Below the pieces are notes generated by a model that was not told the origin of the DNA, did not search any database, and saw only the letters and a list, made by a program, of their open reading frames with translations. The position numbers were made by a program, and so were the translations under genes. A DNA stretch of 64,000 nt from Alphaproteobacteria bacterium (GTDB lineage: Bacteria; Pseudomonadota; Alphaproteobacteria; JAQWUY01), in NCBI GenBank assembly GCA_029250225.1, contig JAQWUY010000016.1, forward strand, positions 1-64,000. The letters are read 5' to 3'. Position 1 is the first letter of the stretch; each line of letters opens with the position of its first letter. This document shows, in pieces, positions 29,271 to 38,663 of this stretch.

Positions 29271-31016
29271 TTGAATAAATATCGTAAATATAAAGATTCA
29301 TACAGTGTAAAAAGATTAATCAATATTTATGTAAAAAAACATAAAACTAGACTCTTTATTGCTATAATTTGTATATTGGTTATTTCTGCTAGTACAGCTT
29401 TTCAAGTTAAAATACTTCAACCATTGATAGACAAAGCATTGGGAAGCAATAATATTTCATATTTGGTTATAATATCATTATTATTATTATTTACTGGTGT
29501 TTTGCGTGCTTTTGGAATGTATATAAATTCAATATTTATGCAAAAAATTAACTTTTTCGTGTTGCGAGACATACAGCTTGATATATACAAATCTTTGATT
29601 AAATCAGATATTTCTTACCTAGAAAAAAACGGAACTTCAAGGCATATGACAAGATTTACAACAGATTTGGCAAATATAAGCGGATTAATAAATGATTTTT
29701 TCGTTACTTCTGTTAAAGAGGGTTTTACTACTATATTTATGTTAGGTATTATGTTTGGTATTAGTCCAATTATGACTATTGCGGCTTTTGTTATTATTCC
29801 AGTATTTTTAATACCCATTATAAAATTAGCCAAGAAACTCGAACTTTTATATCTAGAAAACTTTGAACAAGCTGGATTAATGTCTTCAACAATCGATGAT
29901 ACATTAAAAGGCGTTCGTGAGGTAAAATCTTATAATATCCATAATTTTGTAATTAATTGGGTTGGAGAATATTTTAATAAAATTGCAAACCTTTCGTATA
30001 AAGGTAGTAGATATGCTTCAATGTCAAGACCAATTATGGAATTATCTATTTCTTTAATGATGTCGTTAGGGACTCTTTGGGGCGGTTATATGGTAGTTAA
30101 GGGAAAACTTACAGTCGGAGCATTAATATCTTTCTATACTGCTTTAATTGCCGTTCAAAAACCATTAAAAGGTTTAGCAAATTTGAATATAACTTTAAAA
30201 TCAGGAATTGCATCATTAAAAAGAATATACGAGATAATTGATAAAGAACCAAAAATTAAAGATATTAAGAATGCAAAAGAACTAGTCGTTAAAAAAGGTG
30301 AAATTCAAATTCAAAATGTAAATTTTACATATGAAAAAAATAATTATATACTAGAAAATATTAATATAGATATACCTGCTGGCTCGTCAGTAGCAATAGT
30401 TGGTTCAAGCGGTTCTGGAAAATCTAGTTTGATTAATTTGATTAATCGTTTTACTGATGTTACTAGCGGTAAAATAAAAATTGATGGAATTGATATCAAA
30501 ACTGTAACTCAAGAATCTTTGCATAAAAACATAGCAGTAGTTGGACAAAATCCATCTTTGTTTAACACTACAATCCGTGAAAACTTATTATTTGGTAATT
30601 TAGAAGCAACTGATTATCAATTGATTGAAGCATTAAAGCAAGCTTCGGCTTGGGATTTTGTTAGAAATAGCAAGAAAGGTCTAGACACTATGGTTGGTGA
30701 AAGAGGTCTTCAATTATCTGGCGGACAAAGACAAAGAATTTCCATTGCTAGAGCTTTTTTAAAGTCATCTCCTATTTTAATATTGGACGAGGCGACATCG
30801 GCTCTTGATACGAAATCTGAAAAAGAAATATTAAAAACGCTAGATAAATTAAAACAAGGGCGAACAACGATTACGATAGCACATCGTATTTCTACAATTA
30901 TGAATGCTAATAAAATATTCGTTTTACAAGATGGGCATATTGTGGAATCCGGTACTCATAAACAATTAAAATCTAAAAACGGTATATATTCGGAATTAAG
31001 TAGAGATATTAAATAA
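29271..31016 (+). CDS. MsbA-like ABC transporter (fused permease and ATPase)
   Basis: This is a type I ABC exporter half-transporter that works as a homodimer in the inner membrane. Six hydrophobic helices span about 30-310. The ATPase domain has Walker A GSSGSGKSS near 379, signature LSGGQRQR near 483 and Walker B ILILDEATSALD near 503. It starts at TTG, with AAGGA seven bases upstream (29259-29263); no ATG gives the conserved N-terminus. Lipid A or phospholipid flipping is plausible because lpxK and waaA are present elsewhere, but the substrate is not shown by sequence. Confidence 0.88.
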   Translation: MNKYRKYKDSYSVKRLINIYVKKHKTRLFIAIICILVISASTAFQVKILQPLIDKALGSNNISYLVIISLLLLFTGVLRAFGMYINSIFMQKINFFVLRDIQLDIYKSLIKSDISYLEKNGTSRHMTRFTTDLANISGLINDFFVTSVKEGFTTIFMLGIMFGISPIMTIAAFVIIPVFLIPIIKLAKKLELLYLENFEQAGLMSSTIDDTLKGVREVKSYNIHNFVINWVGEYFNKIANLSYKGSRYASMSRPIMELSISLMMSLGTLWGGYMVVKGKLTVGALISFYTALIAVQKPLKGLANLNITLKSGIASLKRIYEIIDKEPKIKDIKNAKELVVKKGEIQIQNVNFTYEKNNYILENINIDIPAGSSVAIVGSSGSGKSSLINLINRFTDVTSGKIKIDGIDIKTVTQESLHKNIAVVGQNPSLFNTTIRENLLFGNLEATDYQLIEALKQASAWDFVRNSKKGLDTMVGERGLQLSGGQRQRISIARAFLKSSPILILDEATSALDTKSEKEILKTLDKLKQGRTTITIAHRISTIMNANKIFVLQDGHIVESGTHKQLKSKNGIYSELSRDIK

Positions 31017-31018
31017 CA

Positions 31019-31339
31019 ATGAAAATAATCGTGACTGATTTCGATGGCAACAAGCACGAACTAGAAGCCCTTGAAGGCTGGCGTGCTATGGAAGTGATTC
31101 GTGATTGGGATTTACCAATAAAAGCTGAATGTGGTGGTTGTTGTTCCTGTGCAACTTGCCATGTTTATGTTGATGATAAATGGCTAGATAAATTACCTGA
31201 ACCAACAGACGAAGAAATTGAAAGACTAGATGATGCATTTGATGTTGAGGATAATTCAAGGCTTTCTTGTCAAATAATTTTAAATAGTGATTTAGACGGC
31301 TTAGAGTTACAAATGGCTCCTAGTTCAGAAAAAGATTAA
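31019..31339 (+). CDS. 2Fe-2S ferredoxin (adrenodoxin/FdxB type)
   Basis: This small electron carrier has the cluster ligands C-x5-C-x2-C in ECGGCCSCATCHVYV (about 38-52) and a fourth cysteine in RLSCQIIL near 82. The motif and the acidic surface DEEIERLDDAFDVEDNSRL match the vertebrate adrenodoxin and bacterial FdxB branch, used in Fe-S assembly or P450 reduction. It starts 2 bp after the exporter stop and has 106 residues. A P450 or Isc partner is not adjacent; the SUF genes at 60-64 kb or the ferredoxin reductase at 8.9 kb may connect to it. Confidence 0.93.
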   Translation: MKIIVTDFDGNKHELEALEGWRAMEVIRDWDLPIKAECGGCCSCATCHVYVDDKWLDKLPEPTDEEIERLDDAFDVEDNSRLSCQIILNSDLDGLELQMAPSSEKD

Positions 31340-31344
31340 TTTAA

Positions 31345-31374
31345 TTGACTTATTAGTTGTTTTTTTTGTATAAT
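31345..31374 (+). promoter_or_regulatory. candidate secA promoter
   Basis: TTGACT (31345-31350), an 18 nt spacer and a perfect TATAAT (31369-31374) lie about 37 bp before the secA ATG and just after the ferredoxin stop. This is one of the clearest sigma70-type matches in the window and separates secA from the exporter-ferredoxin transcript. Confidence 0.65.
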
Positions 31375-31411
31375 AATGCTTGTAATTTTAAATAAAACAA
31401 ATGGTTAATCA

Positions 31412-33928
31412 ATGATTTCTTCTATATTAAAATCTGTTCTTGGAACATCAAACCAAAGATTTATAAAATCTTTGCAAAAAACAGTTGATAAAATCAATTC
31501 ATATTCTGATGACTATAAAAATCTAAAAGATAATGAAATTAAAAACAAAACAGAAGAATTTAAGAAAAGATTTAAAGATGGACAAAGCTTAGACGACATT
31601 TTGCCAGAAGCTTTTGCCCTTGTTCGTGAAGCATCGGTGCGTGCAATTGGTCTAAGACATTATGATGTACAATTAGTTGGTGGGATTATTTTACACCAAG
31701 GCAAGATTGCTGAAATGCAAACAGGTGAAGGTAAGACACTAGTTGCGACATTACCCGTTTATTTAAATTGTTTAACAGGCGATAGTGTTCATTTAGTAAC
31801 AGTTAATGAATATCTTGCGAAACGAGATGCTGAATGGATGGGCAAAATTTATGAGTTGTTAGGTTTAACAACCGGCATAATTATTCCCAATATGACCGAC
31901 GAAGACAAAAAGCAGGCATATTCTTGTGATGTTGTTTACGGAACTAATAATGAATTTGGTTTTGATTTCTTGCGCGATAACCTAAAATTAAGTCTTGATG
32001 AAATGGTGCAAAAAAAGCATAGTTTTGCGATTGTTGATGAGGTTGACTCAATTTTAATTGATGAAGCTCGTACTCCTCTTATTATTTCAGGGCCAAGCGA
32101 AGATTCATCTGAACTTTATAAAGTTGTGAATAATATAGTTTGTAATTTTGATAAAAAATATATTGATATTGATGAAAAATCAAAAAATGCAACACTTACC
32201 GAAGATGGTATGTCGGAAATGGAAAAATTAATATCATCAGCAAGCCTTATGCAAGAAGGTTCGTTATATGATAATCAAAATATTCATATATTGCATCACA
32301 TCAATCAATCAATCAAAGCACATTTTGTATATGTATGTGAAAAAGATTACATAGTAGAAGATGGGCAGATTATAATTATTGATGAATTTTCTGGACGAAA
32401 AATGCAAGGTCGTCGCTATGGGGAAGGTTTACATCAAGCCATAGAAGCAAAAGAAGGCGTGAAAATTGCTTCTGAAAATCAAACCTTAGCATCAATTACA
32501 TTCCAGAATTATTTCCGTATGTATGAAAAACTTTCAGGAATGACTGGTACTGCACTTACAGAAGCAAATGAATTCGAAGAAATATATAATTTGAAATGTG
32601 TTGCAGTTCCAACTAATGTTCTCGTAAAAAGAATTGATAACGAAGATGATGTTTATCGCACAAGTAACGAGAGAGATGAAGCTGTAATCGAACAAGTAAT
32701 AAAATGTCAGGAAAAAGGGCAACCTGTATTACTTGGTACAGCTAGTATAGATAAATCTGAGCATTTTTCTAAATTAATGAAAAAAGCAAAAATAAAACAT
32801 AATGTCTTAAATGCTAAAAACCACGAAAAAGAAGCAGAAATTATTTTAAATGCTGGTTTAAAAGGTGCTGTTACAATTGCTACTAATATGGCAGGCCGTG
32901 GTACAGATATTAAATTGGGTGGTATTGATGCTACTGATAAACAAAGAAAATCAGTTCTTGATTGTGGCGGGTTATATGTATTAGGTACTGAACGACACGA
33001 ATCAAGACGCATTGATAATCAGCTAAGGGGGCGTTCTGGTCGCCAAGGTGATTTTGGTGAAACTAAGTTCTTCTTGTCTCTAGAAGATGATTTAATGCGT
33101 ATTTTTGGTTCTAGCCGTCTAGATAAATTATTGCAAAAAATGGGGATTGAGCAAGGCGAAGCTATAACTCATCCGTGGGTAAGTAAAGCTCTTGCAAAGG
33201 CTCAGCATAAAGTAGAGGGTTATAATTTTGAAATTCGTAAGCAATTGATAAAATATGATGATGTTACAAATGAACAGCGTCGTGCAATGTTTAATCTTAG
33301 AAAAGGTTATATGACAAGCACAGAAATATTTAATGATTTTGATGAAATTAGGTATAATGTGTTGGAAGATTTAGTTTCAAGTTGTATCCCAGAAAAATCT
33401 TTGCCTAATCAATGGGATATTGAACGATTAAAATATGAATCTTTCCGATTATTCGCTGTTAATATCGATGATAATTTTATTAATTCTGATGGTGTTGATG
33501 CTCAGGCAATATTTACAAATATTAAAAATCAATCTGATGAAATCATTACTAAAATAAGAAAATATGATAATGATAGTGTTGCACAAATTACATCTAGCAT
33601 TATGATACAAATACTTGATAATTGTTGGAAAGAACACTTGTTGCAAATGGATTATCTAAGACAAGGTATTGGTCTTAGAGCTTACGGACAAAAAGATCCT
33701 TTGAACGAGTACAAGAATGAATCTTATACATTATATGAAACATTCTTGAATCATGGTTATAGTATGATGACACAATATATAAGTCATTTAGAAATAGAAG
33801 ATAACACACAACAACAATTACCTAGTCAAGGTGCAAAAGCACCAGAAAATATACCAGAAGTAGGAAGAAATAAACCTTGTCCTTGTGGTAGTCAAAAAAA
33901 GTATAAACATTGTTGTGGTAAAAGATAA
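31412..33928 (+). CDS. secA: preprotein translocase ATPase SecA
   Basis: SecA drives Sec-dependent export through SecYEG. Visible are QLVGGIILHQGKIAEMQTGEGKTL with Walker A (about 80-110, read in parts), the DEAD-like VDEVDSILIDEARTPLIISG stretch near 210, TNMAGRGTDIKLGG near 493, and LRGRSGRQGD near 537. The C-terminus has the zinc/SecB-binding motif CPCGSQKKYKHCC. At 838 residues it is slightly shorter than E. coli SecA but complete. The ribosome site is weak. Confidence 0.98.
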   Translation: MISSILKSVLGTSNQRFIKSLQKTVDKINSYSDDYKNLKDNEIKNKTEEFKKRFKDGQSLDDILPEAFALVREASVRAIGLRHYDVQLVGGIILHQGKIAEMQTGEGKTLVATLPVYLNCLTGDSVHLVTVNEYLAKRDAEWMGKIYELLGLTTGIIIPNMTDEDKKQAYSCDVVYGTNNEFGFDFLRDNLKLSLDEMVQKKHSFAIVDEVDSILIDEARTPLIISGPSEDSSELYKVVNNIVCNFDKKYIDIDEKSKNATLTEDGMSEMEKLISSASLMQEGSLYDNQNIHILHHINQSIKAHFVYVCEKDYIVEDGQIIIIDEFSGRKMQGRRYGEGLHQAIEAKEGVKIASENQTLASITFQNYFRMYEKLSGMTGTALTEANEFEEIYNLKCVAVPTNVLVKRIDNEDDVYRTSNERDEAVIEQVIKCQEKGQPVLLGTASIDKSEHFSKLMKKAKIKHNVLNAKNHEKEAEIILNAGLKGAVTIATNMAGRGTDIKLGGIDATDKQRKSVLDCGGLYVLGTERHESRRIDNQLRGRSGRQGDFGETKFFLSLEDDLMRIFGSSRLDKLLQKMGIEQGEAITHPWVSKALAKAQHKVEGYNFEIRKQLIKYDDVTNEQRRAMFNLRKGYMTSTEIFNDFDEIRYNVLEDLVSSCIPEKSLPNQWDIERLKYESFRLFAVNIDDNFINSDGVDAQAIFTNIKNQSDEIITKIRKYDNDSVAQITSSIMIQILDNCWKEHLLQMDYLRQGIGLRAYGQKDPLNEYKNESYTLYETFLNHGYSMMTQYISHLEIEDNTQQQLPSQGAKAPENIPEVGRNKPCPCGSQKKYKHCCGKR

Positions 33929-33950
33929 ATTTATTATAAAGGAAATTAAA

Positions 33951-34778
33951 ATGAAAAAAATATTACTATCTATGTCGTTGGTTGGATTTTTAGTTGGTAG
34001 CTCAAATGCCAAACCAATTAGTTTAAAACCAGATCATAAATTAGGTGAGGTTAATGGTGAAAAGTTTTATGTGATAGATTGGAAAACTGAATTTTTATCT
34101 GCTGATCCACAAATAAAAAAACAAGGGGAAGATAAAGTATTTATTCCACTAAGAAATTCTATTATTGAAAAAATGGCAGTAAGTGGAATTGCAAAAAAAG
34201 AAAATATAGATAAGACAGATGCATATAAAGCTGAAATTCGTAAAGCTGAACGAGATATTTTAACTCGTATGTATTTTGAGAAGAAAATACAAGGAAAAAT
34301 ATCAAAAGCAGATTTACAAAAAGAATACAGAGAATTCAAAAAAGAATTTGAAAAAGGTTCAGAAGTTAAAGCTCGTCATATTTTAGTTAAAAGCAGAACT
34401 GAAGCAGATAAAATATTGAAATCATTAAAATCTGGAAATGATTTTGCAACACTTGCTAAAAATCATTCAAAAGGACCATCTGCAAAAAATGGTGGTGATT
34501 TGGGATGGGTTGTTCCTGGTCAAATGGTACCTAAATTTGAAAAAGAATTATTTAGCTTAAAAGATGGAAAAATATCTAAAAAACCTGTTAAAACTCAATT
34601 TGGTTGGCATATTGTTAAACGTGAAAAATCTCGTAAATTAAAAGTTGCTAAGTTTGATGATGTTGAAAATTATTTGTTTGAAAGAATAAAACAAAAACAA
34701 ATAATAAAAGTATTAAGCTCAGCTATTAAAAAAAGTAAAATTGTTGTTTACGATGAAAAAGGTAAACCTGTTAAATAA
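33951..34778 (+). CDS. periplasmic parvulin-type peptidyl-prolyl isomerase
   Basis: A signal peptide (about 1-20, ending SNA) precedes an SurA/PrsA-like helical chaperone part and a parvulin domain (about 120-225) with ARHILVKSRTEAD, AKNHSKGPSAKNGGDLGWV and TQFGWHIVK. It should help fold exported proteins. The frame begins upstream at 33885 inside secA, but the ATG at 33951 has AAAGGA directly before it and starts the signal peptide, giving 275 residues. It sits immediately after secA. Confidence 0.92.
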   Translation: MKKILLSMSLVGFLVGSSNAKPISLKPDHKLGEVNGEKFYVIDWKTEFLSADPQIKKQGEDKVFIPLRNSIIEKMAVSGIAKKENIDKTDAYKAEIRKAERDILTRMYFEKKIQGKISKADLQKEYREFKKEFEKGSEVKARHILVKSRTEADKILKSLKSGNDFATLAKNHSKGPSAKNGGDLGWVVPGQMVPKFEKELFSLKDGKISKKPVKTQFGWHIVKREKSRKLKVAKFDDVENYLFERIKQKQIIKVLSSAIKKSKIVVYDEKGKPVK

Positions 34779-34798
34779 TATTAGGATTATATAAATTA

Positions 34799-35236
34799 AT
34801 GTTAACTAATGTACTAGTTTCAGCTGTTGTATTAGTCGATAAAAATAAAAAAATCTTAATGACAACTCGTCCATCAGGAAAAAAATTGTCAGGTTTCTGG
34901 GAATTTCCTGGTGGTAAGGTTGAATGTGGTGAAAACTCTTGTCAAACAGCCGTGCGTGAATTGAAAGAAGAGATTTTAGTACTAGTTAATGAAACCGACC
35001 TAGAATTATTTGATACTTTAAAGCATAATTATGATGGGCTTAATTTTGAAATAGCTGTTTTCATTTGTCATAACTGGAAAGGTGATATCAAACCTCAGGA
35101 AAACCAATTATATAAATGGTTTGAATTAAATGAAATTGATTATAATAAAATTCTTCCTGCTAATGTAAAAATTATTAAAAAAATTTACGATTTTTTACAG
35201 CAAAATAACATAAATAAAATTCAACATAAAACATAA
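34799..35236 (+). CDS. MutT-like Nudix hydrolase
   Basis: This probable nucleotide pyrophosphohydrolase sanitises 8-oxo-dGTP. The Nudix box GGKVECGENSCQTAVRELKEE spans about 39-59 and is complete up to the final hydrophobic position, where the usual Gly after the EE pair is Ile. The opening VSAVVLVDKNKKILMTTRPSGK and the QLYKWFELNEI segment near 107 are typical of MutT. At 145 residues it is normal. It follows the parvulin gene by 20 bp. Confidence 0.88.
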   Translation: MLTNVLVSAVVLVDKNKKILMTTRPSGKKLSGFWEFPGGKVECGENSCQTAVRELKEEILVLVNETDLELFDTLKHNYDGLNFEIAVFICHNWKGDIKPQENQLYKWFELNEIDYNKILPANVKIIKKIYDFLQQNNINKIQHKT

Positions 35237-35339
35237 AATTTTAAGAATTTAAGTTATTATTTAATAATGTTCTTGATAAGTGCATTATTTGTGTAGTATC
35301 AATATGTTAACATAAAGTTTTTTGTTGTTGAAGGATAGT

Positions 35340-36818
35340 ATGAAAGATAAATATAAATCAACTAAATATATAAAAGATGTATCAAAAGATGTTAAGCGTC
35401 TTAATGAACTAAACGAAGCAAGAAACAGTTTAATGCGTAGTTATACACCAATTATGCTAGCATTTATGTTTTTAGTATTAGTTGGTGTTATGGTTTCAAG
35501 CATTATGGGAGCCGATTCTTCTTCAATAATTTATATTATAACTGGTATAATGTGTGGCTATATGGCACTTAATATTGGTGCCAATGATGTGGCTAATAAT
35601 GTTGGTCCTGCTGTTGGTTCTAAGTCTATTACAATGCTAGGTGCGGTTATACTTGCCGCTATATTCGAAGTTGTAGGTGCATTTGTTGCCGGTGGTGATG
35701 TAACAAATACTATTTCAAAAGGAATTATTAGTGTTGATGAAAATATGGATTCTTCAATATTTATAATTACTATGTTTTCTGCATTATTTGCTGCTGCTTT
35801 TTGGTTGAATTTAGCAACTTGGGTTGGTGCGCCAGTATCTACGACACACTCCATTGTTGGCGGTGTTATGGGTGCAGGCATTATGTCATTAGGCTTTGAT
35901 GTTGTGAATTGGACAAAAATATCTAGCATAGCTGCTTCTTGGGTAATATCACCTTTTACATCAGGTATTATATCGGCATTATTTTATTTTGCTTTAAGGC
36001 ATTTAGTATTAAAGCGAAAAGATAAAATTGCATCAGCACGATTTTGGGTGCCTATATATATTGCTATTATGTCGTCCGGCTTTACAATGTATCTTATGAT
36101 TAAAGGGTTAAAGAAAATCATTAAATTTGATGGTTCTTTTGTGTTAATTTCAGGTGTATTTGCCTTTATATTAGCTATATTTTTAATGCGTCCCGTAATT
36201 TCAAGATTATCAAGAGAAATGGAAAATACAGCTCATAATGTATCAAAATTATTCCAATGGCCGTTGATTGTTTCCGCATCATTATTATCATTTGCACACG
36301 GTGCAAACGATGTCGCAAATGCAATTGGCCCTCTTGCTGCTATTGTATCAGTTGCTGATACCGGTGTTATTAGTGTAAAAGCAGGTATTCCAATCTGGGT
36401 AATGTTTATCGGTGCAATGGGTATTTCTGTTGGTTTATTACTGTTTGGCCCTAAACTTATTCGTGAAGTTGGGGAAAATATTACTCGCCTTGACCGCGTT
36501 CGTGCTTCTTGCGTAGCTTTATCGGCGGCATTAACAGTACTTGTTGCATCTTGGCTAGGATTGCCAGTTTCATCAACTCATATTGCTGTTGGTGGCGTTT
36601 TTGGTATTGGTTTATACCGTGAATGGGTTGATTATATAAAGCGTAAATCTTTGAAACAAGACGAAGATGCAAAACATCTATCAAAACGCAAATTAGTTCG
36701 TCGTAAAGCACTAATAACAATCGCATCTGCTTGGGTTATTACAGTCCCAGCTTCTGCCTGTTTATCAGCAGGCATATACTTAATAATTTCTAATACTAAC
36801 TTTATTAATCTGTTTTAA
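35340..36818 (+). CDS. PiT-family inorganic phosphate transporter
   Basis: This is a low-affinity phosphate/cation symporter of the inner membrane with about ten helices. The inverted-repeat signatures GANDVANNVGPAVGSK (about 80-95) and AHGANDVANAIGPLA (about 320-334) are both present, as are PVSTTHSIVGG and PVSSTHIAVGG. A charged N-terminal extension of about 35 residues precedes the first helix. The frame opens at a TTG at 35322, but the ATG at 35340 lies just after AAGGA. The stop overlaps that of the convergent methyltransferase by 4 bp. Confidence 0.94.
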   Translation: MKDKYKSTKYIKDVSKDVKRLNELNEARNSLMRSYTPIMLAFMFLVLVGVMVSSIMGADSSSIIYIITGIMCGYMALNIGANDVANNVGPAVGSKSITMLGAVILAAIFEVVGAFVAGGDVTNTISKGIISVDENMDSSIFIITMFSALFAAAFWLNLATWVGAPVSTTHSIVGGVMGAGIMSLGFDVVNWTKISSIAASWVISPFTSGIISALFYFALRHLVLKRKDKIASARFWVPIYIAIMSSGFTMYLMIKGLKKIIKFDGSFVLISGVFAFILAIFLMRPVISRLSREMENTAHNVSKLFQWPLIVSASLLSFAHGANDVANAIGPLAAIVSVADTGVISVKAGIPIWVMFIGAMGISVGLLLFGPKLIREVGENITRLDRVRASCVALSAALTVLVASWLGLPVSSTHIAVGGVFGIGLYREWVDYIKRKSLKQDEDAKHLSKRKLVRRKALITIASAWVITVPASACLSAGIYLIISNTNFINLF

Positions 36819-37819
36819 TTATTAATAACTCTTTTTATTTCTGTTGCTATTCTTTTAACAACTGGAATTACAACTGAATTTCCTACTTGTTTATATAAAT
36901 GAGATTGTGCTAAGTCTAATGGAATATTGAAATTTTTTGGGAATCCTTGAAAATTAAAACATTCTCTAGGTGTTAATTTCCTAATTCCCTTGTCTGTTTT
37001 TATAATCGGTACATTATGTCCGCCTGTTCCCATATTTGCTGTTAATGTAGGGCAAACATTTGATTTATTTTCTCTAACATAAACTCTTCTATATTGATAT
37101 ATAGAATTTCTTGATTTAACAGATTCTAATAATAGAGGGTATATTTTACTATTTTGTTTATAATAATGTTTATCTTCAACACTGTTTTCATCAATCATAT
37201 CCTGTATGTTTAATTCTCTTTTAATAGGCTCTGGAATCTTAAAATTACTTGTTTTTTCGCCGCCTTTTGCTTCATTACGGAATCCAACAATATATATTCT
37301 TTCCCTTGTTTGTGGAATATTACCATAATCTTTTGAATTTAAAATAAAAGGAATAAATGAATATCCTAAATCTTCTTCTAGAGTTTTTTGAATAACTTTT
37401 AATGTATTACCCTTATCGTGGCCTTTTAAATTTTTTACATTTTCTAATAAATAAGATTTTGGTTTTAATTTATCAATAAATCTAGCAGTTTCAAAAAATA
37501 AATTACCTCTATCATCATCAAATCCTTTTCTATATCCCGCAACAGAAAAGGCTTGGCAGGGAAAACCAGAAGTTATTATATCAACCTCTAAATTATCATC
37601 TGGTTCTATTTTATGTACATCTTGTTCTATTAGATTGGTATTAGGAAAATTTAATTTATATGTTTTACAAGCTTTATCGTCAATTTCATTCGCCCAAGAA
37701 ATATCAAAACCCGCCTGTTTAAAAGCAGAACATATACCGCCAATACCTGAAAACATACTACCAACTGTTAATTTTGACAATTTTACCCCATTCTTACCTA
37801 AAGGTAGTTGTAAATGCAT
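36815..37819 (-). CDS. DNA (cytosine-5)-methyltransferase of a type II R-M system
   Basis: It methylates cytosine in a short DNA site. Motifs appear in the standard order: I (GSMFSGIGG, about 21-29), IV with the catalytic PCQ (SGFPCQAFSVAGYRKG, near 86), VI (LLENVKN near 130), VIII (QTRERIYIVGF near 170), the target-recognition region (about 215-280, with TLTANMGTGGHN), IX (RKLTPRECFNFQGFP) and X (YKQVGNSVVIPV). At 334 residues it is complete. It is divergent from the controller gene and faces pit. The site GCNGC is suggested only by the neighbour's resemblance to Bsp6I. Confidence 0.95.
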   Translation of the reverse strand: MHLQLPLGKNGVKLSKLTVGSMFSGIGGICSAFKQAGFDISWANEIDDKACKTYKLNFPNTNLIEQDVHKIEPDDNLEVDIITSGFPCQAFSVAGYRKGFDDDRGNLFFETARFIDKLKPKSYLLENVKNLKGHDKGNTLKVIQKTLEEDLGYSFIPFILNSKDYGNIPQTRERIYIVGFRNEAKGGEKTSNFKIPEPIKRELNIQDMIDENSVEDKHYYKQNSKIYPLLLESVKSRNSIYQYRRVYVRENKSNVCPTLTANMGTGGHNVPIIKTDKGIRKLTPRECFNFQGFPKNFNIPLDLAQSHLYKQVGNSVVIPVVKRIATEIKRVINN

Positions 37820-37833
37820 TTTTAAGAACTATA

Positions 37834-37848
37834 TTCTCACAATAAGAA
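37834..37848. promoter_or_regulatory. possible controller-protein operator
   Basis: A small imperfect dyad, TTCT (37834-37837), 7 nt, AGAA (37845-37848), sits in the 57 bp between the divergent methyltransferase and XRE genes. Controller proteins of R-M systems usually bind such dyads there. The match is short and may be chance. Confidence 0.25.
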
Positions 37849-37876
37849 ATATATAAATTAAATACAAGGAAATAAT

Positions 37877-38089
37877 ATGTCTATTTTACATAAAATAGTG
37901 GCAGATAATATAGAAGAAAAAAGAAAAGAAATAGGCTTAAGTCAAGAGCAACTATCTTTAAATAGTGGTTTAAATAAAGCTTATGTTGGACATATTGAAA
38001 GACTATATAAAAAACCAAGTCTTGAAACATTAGAAAAAATTTCAAAAGCATTAAATATAAAATTAATAGATTTACTAGGAGATTGTTAG
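37877..38089 (+). CDS. XRE-family controller (C) protein
   Basis: This 70-residue protein is almost entirely an HTH_3 domain, with the helix-turn-helix in LSQEQLSLNSGLNKAYVGHI (about 21-40) and the family end LEKISKALNIKLIDLL. Such small proteins next to a restriction gene usually time endonuclease expression after methylase. AAGGA precedes the ATG, and one base separates its stop from the endonuclease ATG, so the two should be co-transcribed. Confidence 0.88.
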   Translation: MSILHKIVADNIEEKRKEIGLSQEQLSLNSGLNKAYVGHIERLYKKPSLETLEKISKALNIKLIDLLGDC

Positions 38090-38090
38090 A

Positions 38091-38663
38091 ATGAAAAGAA
38101 TTAAAAAAGATTTATCTTTAAAAGATGGTAAAACAACAGCATCTTTAGATATATATGATGATGATAAAACGGAATTGTTAGAATTATATAGATCTTGGAA
38201 AAATGCTTCAGAACTATCGTTAAAATTAGGGGGAAGAAAAATAAACTTGCCTGAAGCTCTATCTGAGGGAGCTTTTTGTCATTTTAAAAAAGTAGGAAGG
38301 TTATTTTCTTGTACAGGAAATGTTAATAGGTCTTTTGATTGTGTTGATTATAATAATGAAAAAGATGGTTATAATATGAGAATACAAGTTAAAGCTTCTA
38401 GTGTAGAAAATGATTTAACTTCTTTCGGACCAAGTTCTAAATGGGACGAAATATATTTCTGTGATTTTAGTAGGTTGGACGGTACTTTTGATGTTTATTT
38501 AATTCCTAACGAGTTAATATATAATTATAAGGTCAATTCAAATCAAACAATGCAAGACCAACAGAGACAGGGTAGAAGACCAAGAATGAGTCTTAAATCC
38601 TTAATAAAAGATAATAATATTATTCCTTTACATAATTTTGATTTTGAATTAGATAAAAAATGA
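38091..38663 (+). CDS. probable type II restriction endonuclease, Bsp6I-like
   Basis: This 190-residue protein follows the controller and faces away from the methyltransferase, the usual place for the restriction enzyme. A PD-(D/E)xK-like core is visible: SFDCVDYNNE (about 81-90), then MRIQVKASS (about 96-104), giving a Q-x-K in place of E-x-K. FGPSSKWDEIYFCDFSRLDG (about 112-131) resembles what I recall of Bsp6I-type enzymes, which cut GCNGC. The family link is from memory and not searched. Its stop overlaps the next ATG (ATGA). Confidence 0.7.
   Translation: MKRIKKDLSLKDGKTTASLDIYDDDKTELLELYRSWKNASELSLKLGGRKINLPEALSEGAFCHFKKVGRLFSCTGNVNRSFDCVDYNNEKDGYNMRIQVKASSVENDLTSFGPSSKWDEIYFCDFSRLDGTFDVYLIPNELIYNYKVNSNQTMQDQQRQGRRPRMSLKSLIKDNNIIPLHNFDFELDKK

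Noticed and set aside
31401-31415. Four-codon upstream ORF (ATG GTT AAT CAA TGA) overlapping the secA start
   Set aside because: No ribosome site precedes it and so short an ORF is expected by chance.
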